Shown one piece after another: positions 23,867 to 36,140 of a stretch of DNA of 64,000 nt (positions are counted from its first letter, which is position 1; each line of letters opens with the position of its first letter). Origin of the DNA: Lepisosteus oculatus (Eukaryota > Chordata > Actinopteri > Semionotiformes > Lepisosteidae); NCBI RefSeq assembly GCF_040954835.1, contig NC_090709.1, positions 44,834,490-44,898,489 on the forward strand. The letters are read 5' to 3'. The notes beneath the pieces were generated by a model. It saw nothing but the letters and a program-made list of their open reading frames with translations, ran no database searches and was not told the origin of the DNA. A program made the position numbers and the translations under genes.

Positions 23867-24500
23867 TGCAGAAGTCTTTTTTTACACAGACTAATGCAAT
23901 TGCAATTAGTCACGAAACAAACGAGAACTGCAGCTGTACACTTGAGACAGGATGCTACTGTATTAATTTTGTTTAACACTCCAGTCGAACAAGCCGACAT
24001 GTCACTATTGCTAAATCATTACAAAAGACGCCAACTAATGACCAGTTTTATTTTTAACAGAACTTTACTGAAAGTTAAACTTATAAAACTACCTGAGCAA
24101 ATAAATACAACAATTATTGTTCCTCTGACCTTCTCATTATTTCTTTTTTTAAATTAATACATTTATTTATCCACAGTGTGCCTTGTGCTTACTTTTCAGA
24201 ACTCTCTCTCCTGTGTCAGTAGGAGCTTACATTTCAAGTTAAGTTCTTTAATCAGTTCCAATATCTTCCTTTCAAAGTAGGGAAGAGCAAGCTGGCATGT
24301 TGTTTTGCCTGTGGTTATTCTTTATGACTATATCTTCTGACACCTGTGCACAATCCTACAACATTACAAGAGAAGCACTATAACAGGAGTCATAAAAATG
24401 CAAGAAGCCACTTTGAACAATCTTTCGGAATTGTAAAACAACTAACACTTTGCTTGGCTGTCATTTGGTTTGTATACCAGTCCATCAAGAGCCAGCACCA
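23867..24500. other. Non-coding stretch between two arm-derived copies
   Basis: AT-rich, with no gene, tRNA or transposon that I can recognise. Short open frames lack motifs. Confidence 0.6.
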
Positions 24501-25260
24501 TCATCATCAGGTCATGTGCAGTCCTACACAACCTTGCGATTGACTGGGATGAGCTACCTTTTCCATCTCCATGGCATGCAGCACACTCTGGCTGTTTCAA
24601 TACAGTCATTATTGGACCACAGTGCACTGTCTCTTCTGTCCTGTGGCTATCATAATCACTTTTAAGAAGCCAAGTTTTTTTCTTTAACATGTGCTTGGGT
24701 GCCACCCATTTCCTTATTATCCCTGCTTTCCACTGATAACCACAAATACAGAGACCCATCACAATAAAATACTTAGCAAATCTATTCAGTTGACTCCCAA
24801 ATTTTATAGAACATATTAAAAGCTCCCACTCTATTTATATAACCATTTGCTCTGTTCTGTTCTCTTCACTTCCTAGCATATCTTAAAGCTCACAGCTACT
24901 AGTAATGATTGACATTAAACATAAATAGTAAATGACACTTCTGTAAATACACACATTAATAAACTTCATTATTAATAAATATGGTATGAGTGTAAAGCAA
25001 TTTTAATTAATATTCCAATACATTTCCAAGCAACGGATTATTTCCACTATATTTGGGAGCCTTCTAATGCAATCCTGCGTTACACCGAGTACGGTGCTAA
25101 GCCAAATGAAGACAGTTTAAATTAGTCCGCTACTTTAGTTACTCTGGAGTGCTGCAGTTGTTACTTTGTGTTCATTGCAATTGAGAACAGGTTAAGTTCG
25201 GCACTGCGGACTAAGCACAGCAGGAAAGTTTGTTGCAATTGGACTTAAGGTGGAGCACAA
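24500..25260 (+). repeat. Fourth, more diverged copy of the arm start
   Basis: About 24,515-24,640 resembles left-arm bases 60-180 ('gcagtcctac', 'gactgggatgag', 'ttccatctcca'), and 25,040-25,200 resembles 650-790 ('cctactttagtta', 'caattgagaacaggtt'). Orientation matches the left arm. Identity is low but collinear. Confidence 0.55.
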
Positions 25261-25521
25261 GTTTAGACGGCATCTGCGTTCTAAGCACGGGTTGAACTCC
25301 TGTTAGTATGCTACTTTCAGTTCGATGCAATTGACCCATAGAGTTTGCCCTAATAAGGTCTGAATGAAGCTTAAGCAGAGCCAACCCATTGCCTTTATAA
25401 CTTCCATTAATCTCCACCCATCTTCCCTCGCTCACTTTTGATCTTTCTAAGACAAGCATTTAACTGGAATTCAGCCCAATGATACTGCTGAGAACCAGAG
25501 AAAAAAAAAATATATATATAT

Positions 25522-28500
25522 TGTAACGCCCTCGCCTGGTGGTGAGGAGGAAGCGCCCCTAGGCGTGCATAGTACCGCTGGGCATGCTGGGAGTTGTAGC
25601 CGGGGAGAGTCTGAGGGTCAGCACGGTGACCAGCGGCTGACCCTACCTGTGTAAATAATGTCCTAGTAGTTCTAGTGCCCTGTGTAGTCTTATAAGTATA
25701 TAGCGTGTTGTTAAGTAATTACCACCCTAAAGATGTGTACGTGTTCTGTCAGTCTCCTCATGTGCATGTATATGCTGTGTTTGGTTTTGTGGTTGTTAAA
25801 GAATAAAGCTATTGCTTGGTTTGTTAATTGCGTCTCCACTGGTCCTTTGTTCTGAGAAAAACCTGTAAATGCTACATTGGTGTCAGAAGCGGGCAGGATG
25901 GACAAATCTTGGCAGACATTAGCCGATTCTGTCAAGTGCTGTCTGACTCTAAAAGAGACAGAACCCATCGGCAGCGCACATAGGGAGCCTGAGCAACTCC
26001 TGGGTGCGACAGGTGGCCACAGCCCTTACCAGGGCTATCCAGTAGTGGTCCTGCCAGTAGAATTGGGGCGACTGCCTGCTACTCCCGCCCAGTGGATGCC
26101 CCAAAGAGAAGATACCCTCCCTGCCAGAGCTGACCAGCGATTCCCACACAGACGGAGGAGTCCAGCAAGGGGGAAGAGAAGCCAGCCCGTGCAGCAACCC
26201 CCGCGGAACAGCCCCGCACGCTGTTTTGCGACCGCAGCGGGAAGAGACGACACTGAGCCCGGTTCTGCTGGGCACCCAAACCTCGCACTCCGCGATCAGT
26301 GTCGGGAAACGGGAACGGGTCGGCTCAGCGCGGGGACGGCCGCCCTTGAACACCTCAACCCCCTCTCCGGAGAGCGCTGTGAAGACCGGCACCCCTCACA
26401 CCACTGTGGGGCGAGTCGGCTATAGCCTGTACCTCCAGTGCCGAAACGAATCGAGGACCAACCCTGCCTGGCCCTGCTCGACACGGGTTCATCGGTAACC
26501 CTACTCCGGCCGGGCATCCTCCCCGACACCGAGGGCACCAACCCCCCAGGATGAGAGGCCTCCAGCCTGCGGCTAAGGACTTTGATGGGACAGCTCGCCG
26601 TAGTGCGGGGGAAACAGGTGCTTGCCTTTCATCTAGGTGCAGCGATGGTGCGCCACCCCTGCTACCTCGCACCCATCCAGGAGGACTGCATTCTGGGGCT
26701 GGACCTTCTGCAGCGAGTGGGGGCCAGTTTGGACTTGGGCCGGCAGGAGTTGTTGTGGCAGGGGGAGCAACTTCACCAGGTGGAGGGCAGACCCGGCGAA
26801 GGCTGAGGGACACGGGCTTGCCGGAGCCGGGGGAAAAAGAGTCAGTGGCGGCGGTGGCAGACCGGGCCTGTGAGCCGGGGAGCGAGCGTGCCGGATCCTG
26901 CCCCTGAGTCGGCGGCGGCGGTTGCGTGGAAGCGAGGCGCGGCGTTGAGGACCTCTACCAACACGACATCGAGACTGGAGACCCTCTGCCATCCGCATCC
27001 CAACTGGACGCATGGCTCACGCCAAGCGGACCGCCGCCGAGGAAAAGATCCGGGAGATGGCCGCAGCGGGAGTGATTAAGCCCTCTGCGAGCCCTCGGCG
27101 CCAGCTGTACTGGTCCAAAAAAAAGAAGGCTCGTGGAGGTTCTGCGTAAACTACCGCAAGCTGAACGAGGTCACCTGGAAGGATTCCTACCCCCTGACGA
27201 GGATAGACGATGCCAAGGACTACATCACCGGGTCGACCTGGTTCAGCTCCCTTGACCTCCGCTGTGGCTACTGGCAGGTACCACTCGCTCGAAGCCTCTG
27301 GCAGTTTACTTTCAAGAGGCTGATGGAGAGGGTGCTGGCATCGGTCCCGTGGAACCAGTGTGTGCTGTATCTGGACGATCTGCTGGTTCATGCCCAGGGT
27401 TTCGACCAGGCCTTGACGAACCTCCAGGCGGTGCTGGCCTGCATCCGCCGTGCTGGCCTGAGGCTCAATCCCCGCAAGTGTGAGCTCCTGAGGCAGGAGG
27501 TGACCTTCCTGGGACATGTTGTTGGACTGTGAGGGGTGGCTACAGACCCAGGTAAGGTCGCCTAAATGAGGGGTTGGCCGACCCCCCGCACTGTCGCGGA
27601 GCTGCGCAGCTTTCTGGGGTTGGCTTCGTATTACCGGAGGTTTGTCCGGGACTTTGCCAGCATCGCTCCCCCGCTGCACCGCCTCACCGATAAGGGCCGC
27701 CGTTTCGACTTGAACTCGGGCTGCGAGATGGCTTTCAGCCGGTTACGTGAAGCTCTGGTGGGGGTCCCCGTGCTGGCCTACCCCGATCCGTGGTTACCGT
27801 ATATCCTGGATACCGACGCGAGTGTCTCGGAGTTGGATGCGGTGTTGGCGCAGGAGGGGCCAGATGGGGAGCAGGTAGTTGCCTACTACAGTCGGGTTTT
27901 GAATAAGGCTGAACGGAACTACTGCGTGACCCGTCGTGAGCTGCTGGCGGTGATGGTGGCGGTCCGCCACTTCAGGCCGTGCCTGTTCAGGACCCAATTC
28001 CAGTTGAGGACCGACCATGTGTCCCTCACCTGGCTGCTCCACTTTAAGGAGCCAGAGGGGCAGATGGTGTGATAGATGGAGGTCCTGCACGAGTGGTGCA
28101 CGGCCAGCCGGGCGTGGGGCATTTCGGCTGTAAAAAAAACTTCTTATTGGGGTCTTTGCCACTGGGACATGGAGCGGTATTGCTGAACGTGTGCGGTGCC
28201 CGTGGCCCAGAAGGAGCCCCCCTCCAACAACACCAGGTGGGGACTCCTATGGAGCAGGTGGGGGTTGACGTTTTGGGCCAGTTTCCGCGCACTGAGGCTG
28301 GAAACTGCTATGTCCTGGTGGTGGTGGACTATTTTACAAAGTGGCCGGAGGCCTATGCCCTCCCGGACCAGAGTGCCCCCACCGTGGCCGATGCACTGCT
28401 GGAGGGGATGTTTGCCAGGCTAGGGGTGCCGGAGGAATTACACAGTGACCAGGGGCGTAACTTCGAATCCAAGGTCTTCGCCAGAGTGTGCCAGCGCCTC

Positions 28501-28535
28501 CTTGTGTTGGTCGTGCACAAGGAGGAGCTGTGACA
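25522..28535 (+). mobile_element. Ty3/gypsy retrotransposon fossil with 5' LTR
   Basis: A 355-base LTR (25,522-25,876, TGTAAC...CTACA, with a polyadenylation signal) is followed directly by a primer-site-like 'ttggtgtcagaagcggg'. Downstream come gag-like sequence, an aspartic protease site (DTGSS near 26,480), reverse transcriptase (YLDDLL near 27,365), RNase H (about 27,570-28,070) and part of an integrase core (to about 28,530). The order protease, RT, RNase H, integrase is that of Ty3/gypsy. It is broken in several places and lacks its 3' end and 3' LTR. It is GC-rich compared with the AT-rich surroundings. Confidence 0.9.
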
Positions 28536-29235
28536 ATAGCAGAGAAGGAGGGAGAATGGCGCAGATGGAAACTCGTTTTCATGCGCTCCTCTGGAAGGAA
28601 TGAAAATATATTTATGTCTTTATTTAGTGGTTTCATTAGTGACAAAGACTAAACTTTCTTGGAAAAATGTATTTTATGTAAACCATGTTTGCTATTAATT
28701 CAGTTAGGGCTAGAATATGTTCATTGTCTTCCAATGAAAGAAGGGTTCCTTTTGCCGTAGTCGGGTTGACATTAGAAGCTTGCCACGCCCGGACTGTTAC
28801 ACCAACGCATTAGCATGTTAAAGCGATTTCATTGAGGAGCCTAGCTTTCTTAACTAGTAAGTAATGTACTTTTGGAGGGGGGAGGTGTCTTTCGCTGGAA
28901 ATCTTGCCCCCTTCTACTTACCTGTGAAATACCTGTGAAACCGGTTTAATTCGTCACAGCCAGCACTCCCGCAGAGAGGGGGGTTGTACTTGTTAATGTC
29001 TTAGCCGGAACACATCATTATATCTCATTTTGTATTTCTATAAAAAAATCGTTTGCCCAGCCTAACACTATTGTTGTTATTGTTTTTATCCTGTAAAGCG
29101 CTTTGAGCAGCACAGCTTTCTCACCAGTTAGATTACTTTTTGATACAATCCTTACACAAAGCAGAAACTTCTTGTATTTTCCGATGACATACAAGTGGAA
29201 AGATTACAGATTTTAATCGTCTTTATTCTGAACCA
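28536..29235. other. Non-coding stretch after the gypsy fossil
   Basis: No coding or RNA feature recognised. A 'tgtaaagcgctttgagcagc' block near 29,094 is typical of the 3' ends of fish LINE/SINE repeats, so part of this is probably old repeat. Confidence 0.5.
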
Positions 29236-29692
29236 GGGAAAATCTGATCATGTTTCTCTATAACAATAATAAAAAACTTTATTTTACATATCACCTTTAA
29301 AAGTGGCATCTCAAAGCAATACAGTAGATGGAAACCACAGATTACAAAGTAAATACCCAGACAAACGCTTTAATAATTTTTAATAAAATGCTTTTATTCA
29401 TTCAGCAGAGAGAGCGTAAAACCTGGGCATAACAGCTGTTCCTTTTTCTGATCACCCGCTCTCTGGATACACGTCTCACCTGTCCTGTTCTTTGTTTTCC
29501 TAATTTGCTGATTATGCCTTCTGCGATCCACTCCTGCCCTCACACCTAAAGAAGACTATTTTAAATGTATATGCGCGGTCCATTGTGCAATTTACACTTG
29601 TATGTGCTGTCCTTAAGGTGATATCACATAAAGGTGATATGTAAAATAATGTTTTTTTTATTGTTATAGAGAAACATGATCAGATTTTCCCC
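29236..29692. repeat. Hairpin-forming inverted repeat, about 457 bases
   Basis: The outer 65 or so bases at each end are reverse complements: 'gggaaaatctgatcatg' at the left and 'catgatcagattttccc' at the right. Inner parts share 'catatcaccttt'. A further inverted fragment of the inner sequence lies at about 30,680-30,725. Possibly a foldback (MITE-like) element; no target duplication was identified. Confidence 0.6.
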
Positions 29693-32560
29693 ATATCAGA
29701 AAAAAAGATCTAAAGTATACTAATTTGTCACTAGTATACTTTTAATACAGTCTTTGCTGTGCTCTTGAGGATCCTTGTGATATTTCGAGCTCTGGTTGAA
29801 TGATAAGTGTAGCAGTTTAAATAATTTTCGTAGTTAGATATTATGAAACGCTCTGTTAAAAGCAAGGGAGTTTTTATGTCCATTACAGTAAAAGAAAATG
29901 CCTGACAAAGCAGGGCTTGGACAGATTCCAAGTGCATTTTTGCAATATACGTTGCATTGTGCTGCTGTAATACAGTTTAAAATAATTAAAAGTCTAAACA
30001 GTATCAGCTTTATTTATGGGTTGCAATTTAAAAAAAGTCAAAAACCGAACTCAAAATGCAATTTAGAGCTTTCTGGCAAGAGGAGACACCCAAATTAATA
30101 ATGTAACATGCCACTGCATGAACAAGGTTATACTGCTATTTCCTTAGATACGCGATTAAAAAATAATTTTTATTAAATTTTTAATAAAATGTTTTTGTTC
30201 ACTCATAATCTGACAATTTCAGGAAGACTAAGGAAGGACTAAGGGAATTGTCATCTGTTGTGAAAGCTCTGTGAGCTCTGTGACTTTGAGACCACTTGTT
30301 ATCCCAGGTTGTTTGAATTGCCACAATTCAAATAGAGAAAAAAGAGCTGACTGACAAGATTTAAGATGTGGCTGTCAATGTTGGATTAAAAAAGACACAT
30401 TGCCCGACGTTAGTTGCATTGCTTGAAAAATAATTTTATTTCGAGAGACTGGATAAGTAATTCAAGTGTTTTTTTTAACTTCCTGAAAAACAAATAATAA
30501 TTTAACTATATGTGCAAATGTTTTATGATATGTCGCTGTTGTGAATGTCTGTGGAGTGTATCTTATTTGCCTGTCTGTCCTGGCTATGCTCTCTCGCTTG
30601 CTCGCCCTCCCCTTCTCTCTCTCTCTCAATTCAAGGTGCTTTATTAGCATGACAGATTGGTACAATCAGTGTTGGGTATTTACTTTGCTTTGAGATGCCA
30701 CTTTTAAAGGTGATATATAAAATCAAGGCTTTAACTTGCTTTAACTCCGCAAGTCTGAGTTCTCGTGTCTGTCCTATCCGAACCCGAAAGTATTACAATA
30801 TGTATCTTTATAGCAGGTGGTGTACAACTTTTTAGTATAGATTACACTTTTCTAAAATGTATTTAAAAAAAAAAACGATTACAATCTAATCTTTCCATGT
30901 TTGATCCCAGGATCCCAAGAAAAATAAATCTAAACGGGGAGAATGCTATGCTGAAAGTTTATTAAGATACTTAGAAGACAAAGATATCAATTTATGTTGC
31001 ATTTGTCTGATTGTGAATCAAAAAACACATATATTTAAACCTGCGTTTGTGATTTAAATCAAAACGCGATTTAAATCAATATAAATGTTTATATTGTAAC
31101 ACATAGGTGACTATTCATCGTTATTAAAATGACTTAAATTCGATCATGTTGTGATATTTAGAAATATAAATTTGTTTGGTGCGAGTGAGGTTTTATTTAA
31201 TCTCTGACCCAGGGAAATGTTTTATTTTTTCAAAGAAATGTTTGTTGAAAAAAAAGTCATGACTCCAGCAGGATTCAAACACACAGCATGTGAGGTAGGA
31301 GTCAGGAGCCTAACCCACAGTGCCACCAGCAAGGTCACATGCAGCGTGCTGAAAAAGCACTACAGAAACATTATCAACAGACAATGTACAGCATGTACTA
31401 TTCTTGTGTTGCGGTACATGAATATAATTATATCGTTATTAATTTCTTTAGATACGCAATTCCATATTATATTCCCTTTTAATCAAATTCTAAAAGTATG
31501 CTTGTTGACTCCAGTATCACATTAGTTAAAGACTTCGAAGCTTAAAATGTTAAGGGAGAAATGGAATACTGGTGTGTATTTTTTATTTAAAGTACAGAGA
31601 CCAGCCATATACTGTATGTTTATGTTCCAAAATTAATATCGTTTATGGCCTTCACACGCGTTACAGTATGCTCCTATTCTTTTTATGCTCAGGTACTAAG
31701 ATTTCCCTTCAGTGGTAAAATTCCATATGAATATTCAATGCTAAAATGTGCACAGTAAAGACATTTACTGTAAATCTTTCTACAACCGACCAACGGACTA
31801 CGAGTGCCCCTGTCGGTCAACCAATCACGTACCGCGGTATTTTGCGTCATCGCGCGTCACAATGCGCGACGCCATAGCCAATTACCTCCGGTATGTGTCT
31901 GTACTGCGCACTTTGAATGGCTGCATCTGTACCTTCCAATCACTGATGTCGCTCTCCCTAAACCTTAACGTGATGTTTTGCAGATGTGCAGTGTGCCTTT
32001 ACTCCTGTATTAAAAACGACCTCTGTTGTCGGGCGGAGTTGAAGGAGAACTAACTGCACAGAAAAAGTATGTAACGATAAAATGTTTCTACACTTCAGAA
32101 TGTCCCTTTAAATCCCTGCTCACACACGTCGGTGTGGGGAGCGGGCAGGTAGAGAGCTTTTCCAGAAACTCATGATGTTTCTCATGGGGTGTTACCTGCA
32201 GTAGTATCTCTCTCCACGCCTTTGGAAAGAAAAGAGTGGCTCCAGTGCAAGGTAAGGTCAGAACAGCTGGTCTGATTGTCTTAGAAAACAAGAAATTAAA
32301 ATCAACAGGGAAATTGAACAATACAGAAATCAGAGCAGTATACAATAGGAAGCAAGCAAACAAAATGCTCAGCAAAATCGTAGTTGAGTAAATTGGTGTA
32401 AAAAAAATATTTGTAAGCAAAGGAGGGCCCGTGCTGCGTGTGAAACACATCAATAGTTCAGCATTTCTGAAACGTTTAATTGAATTGACAAAGAAATCCT
32501 CTCCTTAAACTTCAAAAAAGGATTATCTGTGGAGCCAGCAGGCGAAACACTGCAGTTGCC
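29693..32560. other. AT-rich non-coding stretch with old repeat fragments
   Basis: No protein gene seen. It includes a repeat 3' end near 30,500-30,665 ('taataaagcaccttgaattg' on the minus strand next to a CT run) and a tRNA-like relic at 31,260-31,336. Sequence at 31,940-32,040 is related to the gag zinc-knuckle shards in the palindrome arms, and a block near 32,170-32,210 resembles 8,980-9,020. Confidence 0.55.
31260..31336 (-). pseudogene. tRNA-like relic, type uncertain
   Basis: Minus strand shows 'GTGGC', 'GGTTAGGC', 'CTGACTCCTA' and a T-arm-like 'GTGTGTTTGAATCCTGC'. The length is right for a tRNA. Closest by eye to tRNA-Trp or a tRNA-derived SINE head; the stems are poor. Confidence 0.35.
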
Positions 32561-32589
32561 CGTTTCTCACAGGTGTTTGAAGTTGTGGA

Positions 32590-35406
32590 TAACATTTAGT
32601 TAAACCTAATAACTGGTTGGGCCACCCTTAGAAGCAACAACTGCAATCAAGCGTTTGCGATAACTGGCAATGAGTCTTTTACAATGCTGTGGAGGAAATT
32701 TGGCCCACTCATCTTTGCAGAATTGTTGTAATTCAGCCACTATGGAGGGTTTTCGAGCCTTAACCGCTTTTTTAAAGTCATGCCACAACATCTCAATCGG
32801 ATTCAGGTCAGGACTTTGACTAGGCCACTCCAAAGTCTTCATTTTGTTTTTCTTAAGCCATTCAGAGGTGGACTTGCTGGTGTGTTTTGAACTTGAACTT
32901 GAACTTTATTGCCATATGTAACCGGTACTGGTACAATGGAATTCTTACTTACAGAAAGTCTCTCGATTGTAAAACAAGTGTAAAAAACAAGACAAAGTGC
33001 AAACAGTGCATCAAGACAATGTACAAACAAACAATAGACAATGTGCAAGTAAACATGTAGACAGTTTGAATGTAAACAATACAGACGTGTAAACAATGAC
33101 TGGAGACGTGCAATAGATAAGAAATCATAAAGAGGTAGATGGTGATGGTGTAGGTGTGGTCCGAGGGGGATGGCTAAATTTGTTCGCCAGTCTCACTGCT
33201 TGTGGATAGAAGCTATTGAAGAATCTAGTGTTAAGTATCCGTATGCTCTTATATCTCTTGCCTGAGGGCAGTGGGGTGAAGAGCTCATGCCCGGGGTGGT
33301 GACTGTCCTCTGTGATGGCCAGAATTCTACCACGGCAGCGGTCCTCATAGAGCTGTTTTATCTCGTTGAGACTGCAGCCGATGATCTTCTGGGCCATATT
33401 GACCATTCTCTGTAGTGCCTTTCTTTCTCGCGAAGAGGTGTTACCATACCACACAGTGATCCCGTTGGTGAGGATGCTCTCGATGGTGCAGCAGTAGAAG
33501 TTCACCAACACATGTATTGGCATCCCGCATCACTTGAGGCACCTCAAGAAATAAAGGCGCTGCTGAGCCTTCTTCATGATAGAGTCAGTGTTCACAGTCC
33601 AGGTTAGATCTTTAGAAATGTGAATTCCCAAAAAACTAAAACTGGTGACTGTTTCCACTTCCGTTCCATCAATACTGAGTGGGCTGTGAGTGTATGGCCT
33701 GTGTCTCCGAAAGTCCACTTTTAGCTCTTTCGTTTTCTTTATGTTCAAGTCCAGGTTATTGCTATGACACCACCTAAGCAGCTGTACAACTTCATCCCTG
33801 TAAGTGGACTCGTCATCATCACTGATCAGTCCTATTATAGTGGTGTCATCGGCAAACTTAATGATGCGGTTGTTGCTGTGTCTTGCTGTGCAGTCGTGAG
33901 TAAATAGGGAGTACAACCTTGGACTCAGACAGCAGCCTTGTGGGGTTCCAGTGCTCAGGGTGAGTGGTGTTGATGTTTTATTGCCTATCCGCACCACCTG
34001 TGGTCTCTCAATAAGAAAGTCCAGCAGCCAGTTGCAGACAGAGTTGCACAGACCTAATCCCCTGAGCTTTGTCACCAGTTGACTGGGTATGATGGAATTG
34101 AATGCTGAACCGTAGTCCACAAACAGCATTCTCACATACGAGTTCTTAGTGTCCAGGTGTTCCAAGGTTGTATGCAGAGCCAGGGAGACAGCATCATCCA
34201 CTGCTCTGTTGTTCTGGTAGGCGAACTGCAAGGGGTCCAGGGATTCTGTGATGGAGGAGTTGATGTGTGACAACACCAGCTTCTCCAGGCATTTCATCAC
34301 CACAGATGTTAATGCTACTGGGCAGTAATCATTCAGGCATGTCACTTTTGTCTTTTTGGGGGTTGGAACAATAGTGTTTTTTTTAAAGCAGGTGGGGACC
34401 ATGGACTGTGACAGGGAGGAGTTAAAGATGTCCGTAAACACTGTGGTCAGCTGGGCTGCACATGTCCTCAGGACGTGAGGTGGTATCCCATCAGGCCCTG
34501 CAGCCTTACGGATTTTCACCCTGCTCAGAGTCTTCTGCACGTCCTGCTCTGAGAGTTTCAGATCAAACTCGCCCTGCACACTTGGGGTCTTCTCAGCATT
34601 GCCCTTGTTCAGAGCATCAAAGTGGGCATAGAAGTTTGCCCGCTTTGGATCATTGTCCTGTTGCAGAACCCAAGTGCGCTTCAGCTTGAGGTCACGAACA
34701 GATGGCGGGACATTCTCCTTCAGGATTTTTTGGTAGACGGCAGAATTCATGGTTCCATTTACCACAGCAAGTCTTCCAGGTCCTGAAGCAGCAAAACAGC
34801 CCCAGACCATCACACTACCACCACCATATTTTACTGTTGGTATGATGTTCCTTTTCTGAAATGCTGTGTTACTTTTACGCCAGATGGGACACACACCTTC
34901 CAAAAAGTTCAACTTTTGTCTCGTCAGTCCACAGAGTATTTTCCCAGTCTTGGGGGTCATCAAGATGTTTTCTGGCTCATCAGTGGTTTTCGTCTTGGAA
35001 TTCTGCCATGCAGGCCATTTTTGCCCAGTCTCTTTCTTATGGTGGAGTCATGAACACTGACCTTAACTGAGGCAAGTGAAGCCTGCAGTTCTTTGGATGT
35101 TGTTGTGGGGTTTTTTGTGACCTCTTGGATGAGTCTTCGCTGTGCTCTTGGGATAATTTTGGTCTTTAGAAATGGCTTTATAAACTTTTCCAGACTGATA
35201 AATCTCAATCACTTTTTCAGACAGGCCCATGTAGGTTTAATTTTTCCCTTAATAATAAAAACCTTCATTTAAAACCTGCATTTTGTGTTTACTTGTGTTA
35301 TCTTTGTCTAATATTTCAATTTGTTTGATGATCTAAAACTTTCAGTGTGACAAACATGCAAAAAAATAAGAAATCAGGAAGGGGGCAAACACTTTTTCAT
35401 ACAGCT
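32590..35406 (-). mobile_element. Tc1/mariner relic split by an L2 LINE
   Basis: Minus-strand Tc1-like transposase in pieces. The helix-turn-helix part is at about 34,960-35,208. The catalytic core with 'KYGGGSVMVWG' and 'QQDNDPK' lies at about 34,645-34,960. The C-terminal part with 'SPDLNPIEMLW' is at 32,606-32,842. The right end, about 35,240-35,406, matches a common fish Tc1 terminus ('gaaaaagtgtttgccccc' on the minus strand). The matching left terminal repeat was not found. The coding sequence has frameshifts and the LINE insertion, so it is not functional. Confidence 0.9.
32890..34643 (-). mobile_element. 5'-truncated L2 LINE inserted in the Tc1 relic
   Basis: The 3' end is marked by 'gttcaagttcaagttc' repeats at 32,890-32,915. 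The body encodes the back half of an L2-type reverse transcriptase: 'AAGPDGIPPHVL', 'TGTPQGCCLSP' and the 'FADD' catalytic box. The typical L2 C-terminal domain ('TIESIL', 'HPGHELF', 'LPSGKRYKSI') follows in a second frame at 33,125-33,523, so there is at least one frameshift. The apparent target duplication is TTTG (32,886-32,889 and 34,644-34,647). Tc1 sequence resumes cleanly on both sides. Confidence 0.9.
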
Positions 35407-35499
35407 GGCTCTGTGGTGCAATGGAGAGCGCGTTGGACTTCTAGGCCTTGATAGAATGAAGTCATTCAAAGGTTGTGGGTTCGAGTCCTACCAGAGTCA
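35407..35499 (+). tRNA. tRNA-Arg (UCU) with intron
   Basis: A 93-base gene: acceptor GGCTCTG pairing with CAGAGTC, anticodon TCT with stem TTGGA/TTCAA, an intron of about 20 bases, and T arm GTGGG-TTCGAGT-CCTAC. Vertebrate tRNA-Arg(UCU) genes normally carry such an intron. A T5 run follows at about 35,510, a good Pol III stop. Its 5' end directly touches the end of the Tc1 relic. Looks functional. Confidence 0.93.
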
Positions 35500-35619
35500 T
35501 GTATCATTTTTATTGAACCTTTCTAAATCCTCTAGGGATTGGTGTTGATCAAGTCAAATACAGGACTTCTTAAGAGTCCACAGTTGAAAATGAACCAGCA
35601 GCCACAAGAAAGAAATTAG

Positions 35620-36140
35620 CACTGGACTGTGATCACATCACTCCTGTCCTGGAGTCCTTGCACTGGCTTCCTGTCAACTTCAAAATCCTCAAGCTCAGCT
35701 ATAAAGCTCTCCATGGCTTGGCACCTCAGTACCTGTCTGGGTTATCGCCCTACTCCCCACCTCACAACCTTCGCTCTTCTAATTGTGTTTTCCTATCTGT
35801 CCCCCAGTCCATCTGGACTACACTCTATGGGTGACAGGGCCTTCTCCTGTTTTGCCCCAAAGCTCTGGATCTTTATCCCCAAGGATATCAGTCACCTTCT
35901 CTAAACTCCTTCAAATCCAGACTCAAAACCCTCTTCTTTAGAAGAGCTTTTAATGCACTATTCTTTACCCCTCTGTTCCTACTGTATTTAATACCACCAT
36001 CTATTGTCTCCTCTAACTGTGTATTCTCATCCTGCTTATCTTGTGTATTTTTTTAACTTTATTGTTGTCATTCTGTAAAGTGCTTTGAAAAGCCACCTTT
36101 AAAAGCACTATATAATGTAAAGATTATTATTATTATTAAT
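35620..36140 (+). mobile_element. LINE 3' fragment with ATT tail
   Basis: A degraded reverse-transcriptase C-terminal region ('HITPVLESLHWLPV', 'YKALHGLAPQYL' can be read across small frame changes). It is followed by 'tgtaaagtgctttgaaaag...' and an ATT repeat tail at 36,120-36,138. A related fragment in the opposite orientation lies at 45,895-46,260. Confidence 0.75.

Noticed and set aside
26035-26813. Several overlapping minus-strand frames in the gypsy fossil
   Set aside because: GC-rich sequence lengthens frames on the opposite strand. The plus strand carries the recognisable protease, RT and integrase motifs.
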